A stretch of DNA of 38,349 bases, from assembly GCA_015066815.1 (NCBI GenBank), contig SVNR01000028.1:1-38349 (forward strand), read 5' to 3'. A program made the translations under genes and the position numbers. The notes beneath the pieces are model-generated. The model did not search any database, was not told the origin of the DNA, and was given only the letters and a program-made list of their open reading frames with translations. Origin of the DNA: Ruminococcus sp. GTDB taxonomy: Bacteria > Bacillota > Clostridia > Oscillospirales > Ruminococcaceae. Positions 24,615-32,073 of the stretch are shown one piece after another (position 1 is the stretch's first letter; each line of letters opens with the position of its first letter).

Positions 24615-26147
24615 TCAAAACTTATCAAGGTCAATAAACGGAATCTGACCGGATGCAGCCGGCTGACTCTGATTTAATATGTTCTTGAGTGAAGAAAGAA
24701 CAGATGAATCTATATTTTTACTCTTTCTGGCTGCTGAAACCTTATACATAACCGAAAAATTTCCTTGTTCTGTTTCATAAGGTGAAGAAAGCATGCCGAG
24801 AGCCTTGTCAATATTTTTCATGAGCACACTGTAGCCTACATCATTTTTTGAAAGCGGAACAGCAACTATGAATTCATCTGAACCTGTTCTGTATATCTCA
24901 GAATTATCAAAGCACTCCCTGAGCGCATCTACGGTAGACACCAGTATCATGTCTCCGTTTTCTTCCCCGAACATGATGTTTATTCTGCTGAAATCCATTA
25001 TATTGAACATCGCAAAATAATAAGGATAATCTTCAGAGTTTTTTACTTTTCCGGGTTCGAAGTCATTTGAAAACGATACTCTGTTTCTGGCATCTGTCAG
25101 AACATCATTGAAAACAGCAGTATTGAGTGATTCCTTTACTTTTTCATTTTTCTGTACAGCAGATGTAAGCTTTTTTGCAGTATCCCTATGGATTTTGCCT
25201 GAAATATTGAAAACAAATATAATCGCTATGCAGAAAACACAGAATATAATCATATATATGCGCATATTTTTTGTAAGAGCAAAAATTTCGTCCTCGGTAT
25301 CATCTACCATGAACAACCAGCCTTTTTCGCCTATATACGAATATACGGATATGTATTTTTTATTTTCTACAGTGTAATTAAAATACCCGGTTCTGTTTTC
25401 GGTTATGTCATCAAGCGAATCACAAAGCTTAATAAGGGCACTGTTATCAACATTCATTGAGATCTTGTTAAAATCATTGTTAAATATGTATTTTTTATCC
25501 GAAACATTTACCATGCTGTAAAAAGAGTTTTCCATATCTCTTTTTCCTAATGAGTTGAGCGTGTTTACAAGTCCGCTTGTATAAACACCGAGTCCCACAA
25601 GTCCGACAGGCTTTCCGAGCGAGTTATAAACAGCCTTGTACATGGAAACTATCTGCTTTCCGCTTGCAGGAGAAATTATGATACCCGTATCATAAACCTT
25701 GTCCCCTGAATCGAGAAGCGAACTGCGGAGCTGCTGCAGAGCCACACCATGCCTTGTTGTGATACCGACTGTCTGTCTGTTGGTATGAGCAAGAACATGA
25801 GTATTCCAGTCGCTTACATATATACCCTCAAGATTTACTATATCCTCTGAAAACGCCTCTGTATACTTCTGTGCGGCATTCACTGCATCTATGCTTTCCG
25901 GATTTTCTATTATGTCAAGTATCTCGTCTGCACGACTGTATGCGGACAAGATCCTTTCGGCGTTTTCAACGTAGTTTAAAATAATCTGGCTACGTTCTTC
26001 TGTTATCGTGGTAATATAGTTAATAGAGCTGTCAGTTGCGCTTTTGCTTATTATGTATGTTATGCCAAGAGAAAGCATAAACATAAAAAACAGCTGCAGA
26101 ACAAGTATGATATTAAGAGCTGACATCCTTTTTTTTGATTTTCCCAT
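24615..26147 (-). CDS. dCache-type membrane sensor with degenerate GGDEF (GSDEF) domain
   Basis: A 510-residue membrane receptor. One helix spans about 11-34, an external region of about 260 residues has Cache-like features (YISVYSYIGEKGWLFMV near 265-281 is a typical end strand), and a second helix spans about 297-314. The C-terminal domain (about 345-460) has the outline of a diguanylate cyclase: FNDVLTDARNR and GEENGDMILVSTVDALRE. The active-site loop is GSDEF (422-426) rather than GGDEF, and the usual metal-binding DxD of the first strand is NIM (382-384). No RxxD inhibitory site is seen. It is probably a c-di-GMP-insensitive or GTP-binding signalling module without cyclase activity. It follows the deaminase-like gene by 22 nt. 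Confidence 0.8.
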   Translation of the reverse strand: MGKSKKRMSALNIILVLQLFFMFMLSLGITYIISKSATDSSINYITTITEERSQIILNYVENAERILSAYSRADEILDIIENPESIDAVNAAQKYTEAFSEDIVNLEGIYVSDWNTHVLAHTNRQTVGITTRHGVALQQLRSSLLDSGDKVYDTGIIISPASGKQIVSMYKAVYNSLGKPVGLVGLGVYTSGLVNTLNSLGKRDMENSFYSMVNVSDKKYIFNNDFNKISMNVDNSALIKLCDSLDDITENRTGYFNYTVENKKYISVYSYIGEKGWLFMVDDTEDEIFALTKNMRIYMIIFCVFCIAIIFVFNISGKIHRDTAKKLTSAVQKNEKVKESLNTAVFNDVLTDARNRVSFSNDFEPGKVKNSEDYPYYFAMFNIMDFSRINIMFGEENGDMILVSTVDALRECFDNSEIYRTGSDEFIVAVPLSKNDVGYSVLMKNIDKALGMLSSPYETEQGNFSVMYKVSAARKSKNIDSSVLSSLKNILNQSQPAASGQIPFIDLDKF

Positions 26148-26169
26148 AACAATAATTCCCTTTCATTTT

Positions 26170-26772
26170 TTATTCATCTTTCAGAAGATCGTTGAGTCTG
26201 TTCTTCAGCAAAGAGCTTGCCATGGATTTTTTCTGTACTAACGAGTGATCCACCGGAGGATAACCTGTCCCTATATTCAGCGAAACTCCGGAATTAGTGT
26301 ATCCGATAGAATTATTCATTCTGCCGGTGTTCATATACAGCACTCCATTCATATTCTGAACTGACTGCATTCTGTAGTGAAAAGAGTTTGATGCATATCT
26401 CCACACTTCTGTTATATTAACGTTTCCACCGGGAGTAACGATCAGCGCATTTGCGTTTTCTGTATCAAGTGACATAATAAGATTTATACAGCTGTTACAG
26501 GGGAATATCGGAAAGATATTGCACGAGCTGAAAACAGTAATTGCCTTTACAACAGTTTCATTGTCTGCTTTCATTTTGTTCAGGGCGTCTATTTCGGCAT
26601 GGATATTGTTCGGAATGTTACCTGTCATAGTATTAACGTTCATACCAATGTATACTTTGCCGCTGCCTGAACATATAGCACATACGGTATCACCCATAAC
26701 CGGAGATTTTTTTCTGTTATATCTCTCTTTTATTGCTTCTATTGCAGTATCTATAAGAAAACTATATGACAT
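26170..26772 (-). CDS. Cytidine-deaminase-like zinc protein with C-terminal extension
   Basis: A 200-residue protein. Its first 125 or so residues show the deaminase fold: TVCAICSGSGKVYIGMNVNT, the zinc/proton-shuttle motif HAE (58-60), and PCNSC (91-95) supplying two cysteines. Free cytidine deaminases of this length range usually have CAE with PCGxC, and the substrate loop here (NTMTGNIPNNIHAE) is not standard. The last 75 residues (repeated MNTGRMNNS/YTNSG-like Asn-rich stretches) match nothing I know. It shares a promoter and operon with the GSDEF sensor, which points to a signalling or nucleotide-sensing role rather than simple salvage. Substrate is unknown. Confidence 0.7.
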   Translation of the reverse strand: MSYSFLIDTAIEAIKERYNRKKSPVMGDTVCAICSGSGKVYIGMNVNTMTGNIPNNIHAEIDALNKMKADNETVVKAITVFSSCNIFPIFPCNSCINLIMSLDTENANALIVTPGGNVNITEVWRYASNSFHYRMQSVQNMNGVLYMNTGRMNNSIGYTNSGVSLNIGTGYPPVDHSLVQKKSMASSLLKNRLNDLLKDE

Positions 26773-26850
26773 TCTCCGATTCCCCTTTCGTATGTTTTTT
26801 GTTTGTTTGTGATATTTTTAACCTAAAACTCCGTCGTTTTTTATACATAT

Positions 26851-26879
26851 ATTATATCATACTCAATTTAATATAGCAA
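26851..26879 (-). promoter_or_regulatory. SigA-type promoter of the deaminase-like/sensor operon
   Basis: On the minus strand TTGCTA (26874-26879) and TATAAT (26851-26856) are 17 bp apart. The leader is about 70 nt. The ATG at 26772 follows AGGGG at 9-nt spacing. Confidence 0.65.
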
Positions 26880-26906
26880 TACTAAAACAGAAATCTTCTG
26901 AAAAAA

Positions 26907-26935
26907 TTGATTATTTCTACAGAATATGATATAAT
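26907..26935 (+). promoter_or_regulatory. SigA-type promoter of thrH
   Basis: TTGATT (26907-26912) and TATAAT (26930-26935) are 17 bp apart. The leader of about 85 nt contains a 5-bp hairpin GTCCC (26948-26952) with GGGAC (26965-26969), followed by an A/T tract that is not a clean terminator. I recognise no riboswitch class in it. Confidence 0.65.
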
Positions 26936-27027
26936 TGACGAGTAGATGTCCCACCGTGCAAAACGGGACAAGCACAGAAAAAATATTTTTTATTAACCCC
27001 ATTTTTCTACAGGAGGAATTTTTTATT

Positions 27028-27630
27028 ATGTACATTACTTGTCTGGATCTTGAGGGAGTACTCGTTCCCGAAATATGGATCGCTTTTGCTGAAGCTACAG
27101 GAATCCCGGAGCTTAAGAGAACAACACGTGAAGAACCTGATTATGATAAGCTCATGAATTATCGTATAGCTATTCTTAAGGAACACGGCCTCGGACTCAA
27201 GGAGATACAGGAAACTATAGCAAAAATAGATCCTATGCCGGGCGCAAAGGAGTTTCTTGACGAGCTTCGCTCAGTTTGTCAGGTTATCATTATAAGCGAT
27301 ACTTTTTCACAGTTTGCAGGTCCTCTCATGGCAAAGCTCGGATATCCTACAATTTTCTGCAATTCACTTGAGGTTGCTGAAAACGGCGAAATCACAGGCT
27401 TTAAGATGAGAGTTGAAAACTCAAAGTTCACAACAGTAAAAGCTCTTCAGTCAATAGGCTATGATACTATAGCAAGCGGCGACAGCCACAACGACCTCGG
27501 AATGATAAGAGCAAGCAAGGCAGGCTTCCTCTTCAAGAGTCCTGACAGCATAAAGGCAGAAAATCCGGATCTTCCTGCATACGAAACATATGAAGAACTT
27601 ATGAACGCTATCAAAAACGCTATGAACTAA
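27028..27630 (+). CDS. thrH: ThrH-type phosphoserine phosphatase/homoserine phosphotransferase
   Basis: A 200-residue HAD-superfamily enzyme. ThrH of Pseudomonas hydrolyses phosphoserine and can move the phosphate to homoserine, linking serine and threonine synthesis. Motif I is CLDLEGVLVPE (nucleophile Asp7, with Glu at +2 as in SerB/ThrH), motif II IIISDTFSQF, and motif IV SGDSHNDLGM. IWIAFAEATGIPELKRTTRE is typical of ThrH. I chose the ATG at 27028, preceded by AGGAGG at 11-nt spacing; a start at 26935 would lie in the promoter. The gene is monocistronic. A role making threonine precursors for the cobalamin linker is possible but not shown by its position. Confidence 0.9.
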   Translation: MYITCLDLEGVLVPEIWIAFAEATGIPELKRTTREEPDYDKLMNYRIAILKEHGLGLKEIQETIAKIDPMPGAKEFLDELRSVCQVIIISDTFSQFAGPLMAKLGYPTIFCNSLEVAENGEITGFKMRVENSKFTTVKALQSIGYDTIASGDSHNDLGMIRASKAGFLFKSPDSIKAENPDLPAYETYEELMNAIKNAMN

Positions 27631-27636
27631 TTACTC

Positions 27637-27676
27637 AAAACGGTATGACTTTAAAAAAAGTCATACCGTTTTTTCA
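27637..27676. terminator. Bidirectional intrinsic terminator of thrH and the Sfp-type gene
   Basis: A 16-bp stem AAAACGGTATGACTTT (27637-27652) pairs with 27657-27672 around a 4-nt loop, with T-runs in both directions. The stop codon of the convergent phosphopantetheinyl transferase gene (27651-27653) lies inside it. Confidence 0.88.
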
Positions 27677-28316
27677 GCTCCTCAAGAAGCATATGCTCGT
27701 TAAGCTCTGATATTTTTACGCATGAGGCCTCTCTCTCTGTACAGACAGAAACCGTATAGTTTTCATCATATGCATATGTATAAAAAAAGCATTTTTCCGT
27801 ATTATCTGTAACATCGAAGGTGTTAAGCCCGTGCGACAGTCCGGTTCCTACGAGCTTTACATATGCTTCCTTTCTTGTCCATACCTCCGGAAACGTATAA
27901 GCAGCAGGACTCTGACAGTATATTTTTTTATATTCGTTTTCAGTAAAAAAACGCTTCGCTATATCAGCATTTCCTCTGGAACTGTTTTCTATATCCACGC
28001 CTACAGGACAGAAGTCGCTTATAAAAGCTATGAAGCTGCCTGCATGTGAAACAGAAAAATGATAGTGTGGTTTCCCTTCAAGACAAGGCTTACCGTGTTC
28101 TCCAAGGCGGATTGTTATATGATCATTTTTTAATCCAAGAGTTTTCATAGCATTCAGACGTATAAGCAGCTCTGTAAGAAGAGATACTATCTTTTGCTTT
28201 TCTGAACGAATTCTCTCTATCCTCAGTGTACGCTCCTCCGAAATGTATTTTACATACTTCCTGTAATCCTGCTCAAACCCCTCTGTTCCTTCCACTCTGA
28301 GAATAATAAGCTCCAT
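27651..28316 (-). CDS. Sfp-type 4'-phosphopantetheinyl transferase
   Basis: Transfers the 4'-phosphopantetheine arm of coenzyme A to a serine of carrier proteins. Landmarks are KPHYHFSVSHAGSFIAF, GVDIENSSR (Mg-binding Asp/Glu) and the C-terminal FPEVWTRKEAYVKLVGTGL. The ATG at 28316 gives 221 residues. AGGAG lies 13 nt upstream of it but only 7 nt upstream of an in-frame TTG at 28322, so TTG could be the true start (two residues longer). No polyketide or peptide synthetase gene is nearby, so the target may be fatty-acid ACP or an unlinked cluster. Confidence 0.88.
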   Translation of the reverse strand: MELIILRVEGTEGFEQDYRKYVKYISEERTLRIERIRSEKQKIVSLLTELLIRLNAMKTLGLKNDHITIRLGEHGKPCLEGKPHYHFSVSHAGSFIAFISDFCPVGVDIENSSRGNADIAKRFFTENEYKKIYCQSPAAYTFPEVWTRKEAYVKLVGTGLSHGLNTFDVTDNTEKCFFYTYAYDENYTVSVCTEREASCVKISELNEHMLLEELKKRYDFF

Positions 28317-28461
28317 ACTCAAGATCAGTCTCCTTTTTGTTTTTTTATAAACTGATTCTAACATTTATACAGCATCATTGTCAATACACAGTCACACAGA
28401 GCAATCTGCCTCAAAGCTGATATTTTCTTGTTTTTAAAATCGATATTTTTTATAAAACGAC

Positions 28462-28490
28462 TTGTTTAATTTATTTTTATATGATAGAAT
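28462..28490 (+). promoter_or_regulatory. Promoter of the membrane glycosyltransferase-like operon
   Basis: TTGTTT (28462-28467) and TAGAAT (28485-28490) are 17 bp apart in an A/T-rich setting. The leader is about 45 nt. Confidence 0.5.
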
Positions 28491-28543
28491 ATTATAGGAC
28501 TTTTTCTGTAAAAAAAAATTATAAGTTCAGGAGATATATAAGC

Positions 28544-30199
28544 ATGAAAATAAAATCAATTTTTTCAAAATCCGAACAGTTTTCACGGAATATAATATGC
28601 GCCTTCATGTTTGTTATAATGGGATTTCTTTTTGTAGAGACCCTTATGCACACCATGACGCTTTCATGTACTGAAAAAATGTTCGAAGGAATTACCTATC
28701 ATCATGATAACTTTTTCCTTAACACGATATGCACGAGTGCAGTAATCCTCGTAGTTTCTGTACTCCTGTCAAAAATCGAAAAAATCCCCACAGGAGTACT
28801 TACCGCAATAATCTCTGTTTTCACGCTGACTCTTGGTGTTATATGGGTAAACTCTGCACAGGTATCTCCGACAGCTGACCAGTTTCTTGTAACAAATGCT
28901 GCAAAGCTTGCGGCACAGGGCGATATGACATTCATGGAAGACAAATACTTCAGCAACAGTCCCTATCAGCTCGGAATGGTTTTGTTTTATGAAGTACTCA
29001 TGCGTATATTCGGAAAGAACCGTGATACATATATATACATCCAGATAATAAACGTTATACACCTTGTTCTCGCATATATCGGTCTGACAATCATTATCCA
29101 TAAAACCTTTGACAGTAAGCGTATAACAAACCTTGCGTTGCTGACTATGCCGTTTGCCGTTCAGCCTATCATGTATACTACCTTTATTTACGGTGTTCTT
29201 CCGGGAATTACATACGGAATATACGCACTGCTCTTTGAGATACTTTACTTCAGAAGCAATAAAAAGAGAGGTCTTATATGGGCAGCTGCTTCTGCTGTTT
29301 TTATGAGCCTTTCAGTAATGGTAAAGACCAACAACTACATAGTACTTATTGCTCTGTGCATACTTGCATCCATAAAATTCATGAAGCGGCTTAAGATCAC
29401 AGATATAGTATATATTGCCGTAATGCTTGTCATGTCGCTCAACATACTGTCGCTCACAGGCAGCATGTATGAAAAACGAAGCGGAATAAAGCTTGGCGAA
29501 AGCGTACCTATGATAGCTTATATGGCAATGGGGCTTGATGAGCCCGGAGGTGTACTCGGATGTGACGCTGCCGGATGGTACAGCAGTCATCACACTACCG
29601 GAGCACATACACGAAATGAATTCGACGCTGAAAAAACAAGCGCAGACGCAAAGGCTGCCATAAAGGAACGCATTGATAAGTTTATAGGTGACTATAAGTA
29701 TTCAAACGACTTTTTCTATGAAAAGAACACATCACAATGGAATGAACCGACATATGCAAGCCTCTGGATAAACATAGTAATGCATAACTATCACGGAAAG
29801 GAATACGGCAGGATAGCTGACTTTTTCTGCGGCGAAGGAAAAGGCTATGCTGATATATCCGAATACATGAACTTTTTTCAGCTTTTTGTGTATATGTCAT
29901 CATTTGCCGGAATAATCGTATGCTTCAGAAAAAAAGATATTTTCTGTTCAGGACTCATACTTATAGTTCTTGGCGGATTTCTCTATCATATGCTTTTTGA
30001 GGGAAAATCCCAGTATATCATGCCTTACTTTATTATCCTCATAGGATTTTCAGCTGTAGGCACTGATTATCTTTCTTCAAAAGCAAGCTTAATCCTTGCA
30101 CGCATAAGCTCCCGCTCCGAAGCAGTACAAAACAACACACCTCAAACAGCACCGGCTGCAAAAAGCAAAAACTCTGAAAAACGGAAGAATAAAAAATGA
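28544..30199 (+). CDS. Polytopic membrane protein, GT-C/GT39-like glycosyltransferase
   Basis: A 551-residue protein with about ten membrane helices and one large loop (about residues 315-435). An early outside segment with Asp (PTADQFLVTNAAKLA), then SNSPYQLGMVLFYEVLMRIFG, and late GFLYHMLFEGKSQYIMPYF recall GT-C transferases of the GT39/ArnT type that use lipid-linked sugars. The tail is hydrophilic and Lys-rich. I start it at 28544, with AGGAG 10 nt upstream, rather than at 28481. It overlaps the TadA-Ung gene as ATGA. The acceptor (surface protein or wall polymer) is unknown, and the family call is by outline, not by a catalytic motif I can verify. Confidence 0.6.
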   Translation: MKIKSIFSKSEQFSRNIICAFMFVIMGFLFVETLMHTMTLSCTEKMFEGITYHHDNFFLNTICTSAVILVVSVLLSKIEKIPTGVLTAIISVFTLTLGVIWVNSAQVSPTADQFLVTNAAKLAAQGDMTFMEDKYFSNSPYQLGMVLFYEVLMRIFGKNRDTYIYIQIINVIHLVLAYIGLTIIIHKTFDSKRITNLALLTMPFAVQPIMYTTFIYGVLPGITYGIYALLFEILYFRSNKKRGLIWAAASAVFMSLSVMVKTNNYIVLIALCILASIKFMKRLKITDIVYIAVMLVMSLNILSLTGSMYEKRSGIKLGESVPMIAYMAMGLDEPGGVLGCDAAGWYSSHHTTGAHTRNEFDAEKTSADAKAAIKERIDKFIGDYKYSNDFFYEKNTSQWNEPTYASLWINIVMHNYHGKEYGRIADFFCGEGKGYADISEYMNFFQLFVYMSSFAGIIVCFRKKDIFCSGLILIVLGGFLYHMLFEGKSQYIMPYFIILIGFSAVGTDYLSSKASLILARISSRSEAVQNNTPQTAPAAKSKNSEKRKNKK

Positions 30200-31335
30200 A
30201 CATATATATGAAAAGAGCATTGGAGCTTGCAGAAAAAGCCGCATCAATGGGTGAAATACCTGTTGGTGCGGTTATCGTAAAACGTGATACCGGAGAGATT
30301 ATTTCCGAAGGATATAATCTGCGTGAAACAGAAAAAAACGCACTTGCACATGCCGAGATAACAGCTATTGAAAAAGCCTGTAAAAAGCTCGGCGGATGGC
30401 GGCTTATAGGCTGTGACCTTTACGTGACACTTGAACCATGTCCCATGTGCTGCGGTGCAATAATCAATTCACGCATTGAAAGAGTAATATACGGCGCAGA
30501 CGATCTCAGAGCCGGCTCTGTTTTTTCTGTACAGAAAATGTTCTCTCTCCCTTATAACCACAAACCGGAAATAATCTCCGGAATAGCCGCTGATGAATGC
30601 TCTGCCATACTCAGCCGCTTCTTCAGACGAATAAGAACAATACAAAAATATATAGGAGTAAATATGGTAAATCTCGAAAACGAATGGGACTCTCTCCTGA
30701 AGGATGAGTTTTGCAAGGAATATTATCTCACACTCAGAAAAATACTTATAAAAGAATACAAGACCCGGACAATATATCCGGATATGTATGACATCTTCAA
30801 CGCCCTGCGTATGACATCATACTCAGATGTAAAAGCCGTCATAATCGGTCAGGACCCATATCACGGACCGGATCAGGCACACGGACTGAGCTTTTCTGTG
30901 AAAAAAGGAGTAGCACCGCCTCCGTCACTCAAAAATATCTTCAAGGAAATAAAAGACGACACCGGCATAGACAACTCCGGAAAACACGGTGAGCTTACAG
31001 CCTGGGCAGGATCAGGCGTACTTCTCCTCAATGCTGTTCTGACGGTACGGAAGGATCAGGCAAACAGTCACAAGGGAATCGGCTGGGAAAAGTTCACTGA
31101 TCACATCATAGAGCTTCTTAACAAAAGAGAAAAACCTGTTGTGTTTATTTTGTGGGGAGCAAACGCCAAAGCCAAAGCCTCTCTTATAACTGAAAAACGT
31201 CATCTTGTACTCACAGCAGCTCATCCGAGCCCGCTCTCAGCACATAACGGATTTTTCGGATGCAGGCATTTTTCAAAAACCAACGACTTCCTCAGAGCTA
31301 ACGGTATGGAACCGATAGACTGGTCAATAAACTAA
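30196..31335 (+). CDS. tadA-ung: TadA-Ung fusion: tRNA adenosine deaminase joined to uracil-DNA glycosylase
   Basis: One 379-residue frame encodes two complete enzymes. Residues 1 to about 152 are TadA, which makes inosine-34 in tRNA-Arg(ACG): HAE at 52-54, PCPMC at 81-85, and the C-terminal RFFRRIR helix. Residues 157-379 are family 1 uracil-DNA glycosylase: GQDPYHG (218-224, catalytic Asp220), LLLNAVLTV and AHPSPLSA (342-349). There is almost no linker. An internal AGGAG (30654-30658) lies 5 nt before ATG 30664, an ideal separate start for Ung. One A fewer in the A5 run 30644-30648 would stop TadA at a TAG overlapping that site. So this may be a recent real fusion or a one-base sequence error. 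The start overlaps the preceding gene as ATGA. Confidence 0.85.
   Translation: MNIYMKRALELAEKAASMGEIPVGAVIVKRDTGEIISEGYNLRETEKNALAHAEITAIEKACKKLGGWRLIGCDLYVTLEPCPMCCGAIINSRIERVIYGADDLRAGSVFSVQKMFSLPYNHKPEIISGIAADECSAILSRFFRRIRTIQKYIGVNMVNLENEWDSLLKDEFCKEYYLTLRKILIKEYKTRTIYPDMYDIFNALRMTSYSDVKAVIIGQDPYHGPDQAHGLSFSVKKGVAPPPSLKNIFKEIKDDTGIDNSGKHGELTAWAGSGVLLLNAVLTVRKDQANSHKGIGWEKFTDHIIELLNKREKPVVFILWGANAKAKASLITEKRHLVLTAAHPSPLSAHNGFFGCRHFSKTNDFLRANGMEPIDWSIN
30654..30666 (+). promoter_or_regulatory. Internal ribosome-binding site and start codon for Ung
   Basis: AGGAG (30654-30658), five bases, then ATG (30664-30666), in frame with the upstream TadA part. It could yield a free 223-residue Ung as well as the fusion. 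Confidence 0.7.
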
Positions 31336-31349
31336 CGGAGATTAACCAT

Positions 31350-31973
31350 ATGAAATATATTTTAACTGCCGCGGCAGTCTTTGTCCTGGCCTTTTCTGCA
31401 ACAGCATGCAGCAGCTCTGTTCCGGCTGCTGACACCAGTATTATTTCCCAAACAACAGCTCCGGCTGAGACTACTGTCACATACAATACAACTGTATCTT
31501 CCGCAACTACCACAATAAAAACAACTGTAACAACAGAATTATCACAGACCTCGTCTTCGACCTGTACACTTACAGAGACAACATCAATATCTGAGGTGTC
31601 ATCTGAAACTGATACATGGGAAACTCTGAAGCCATATACCAAAGTTGAGGTGCCGTTCGTTGCATGGTCAGAAGTAAACCTTGAAAAAACGATGTACACG
31701 ATATCACGCTGCAAGGGATATGAGCTTGCACTGTCTGACGCATCCGCAAAAATGATATACGACGCAGGAATAGCACTCGAAGTTATCGCCCGTACTGATA
31801 CAGGGTATTATCGTATAAAAGGCGATCTGTATATTCCATGCGATTTTCTTGATAACGCCATCCCTGACGGTATCAACGCAGCAGCAGCCACAAGCTGCAC
31901 TGTATATGCAGCTCCTGCAGTCACAACCGCATCAAGTGCCGCTGTAACAACTGCTATAGTAAAAGCCGGATAA
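31350..31973 (+). CDS. Thr-rich linker lipoprotein with possible SH3-like domain
   Basis: A 207-residue predicted lipoprotein. The signal peptide ends FSATAC, with Cys20 the lipidated residue. Residues about 25-80 are a Ser/Thr-rich linker, as in many ruminococcal surface proteins. The region about 90-170 is a compact domain; ALEVIARTDTGYYRIKGDLYIPCDFL is what an SH3-type wall-binding domain looks like, though I cannot confirm it. The C-terminus is again Ala/Thr-rich. It begins 14 nt after the Ung part and ends before a strong terminator, so it probably shares that transcript. Confidence 0.65.
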   Translation: MKYILTAAAVFVLAFSATACSSSVPAADTSIISQTTAPAETTVTYNTTVSSATTTIKTTVTTELSQTSSSTCTLTETTSISEVSSETDTWETLKPYTKVEVPFVAWSEVNLEKTMYTISRCKGYELALSDASAKMIYDAGIALEVIARTDTGYYRIKGDLYIPCDFLDNAIPDGINAAAATSCTVYAAPAVTTASSAAVTTAIVKAG

Positions 31974-31984
31974 TTTTTTCCCTT

Positions 31985-32000
31985 CACTATACTTTACTAT
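31985..32000. repeat. CACTATA-TTTACTAT motif
   Basis: CACTATACTTTACTAT differs at one base from CACTATAGTTTACTAT at 2277-2292. A related TTTACTATAGTTTATC lies at 32063-32078. All are at gene ends or in leaders. Confidence 0.35.
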
Positions 32001-32020
32001 ATAAACTAACTAAAACCAAA

Positions 32021-32065
32021 AACGAACAGAAGAAAGAATGTTACGCTTCTTCTGTTCGTTTTTTT
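32021..32065. terminator. Bidirectional intrinsic terminator
   Basis: A perfect 14-bp stem AACGAACAGAAGAA (32021-32034) with 32047-32060 ends in a T-run on the plus side; the minus side is A-rich in template and gives TTTTGGTTTT. It separates the lipoprotein and TerD-vWA genes. Confidence 0.85.
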
Positions 32066-32073
32066 ACTATAGT

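Noticed and set aside
26936-27027. Riboswitch or T-box in the thrH leader
   Set aside because: Only a 5-bp hairpin and an A/T tract are present; no class-specific motif is seen and the leader is short.
30664-31335. Separate ung gene
   Set aside because: The upstream tadA frame has no stop before it, so I list one fused CDS and note the internal start as its own site.
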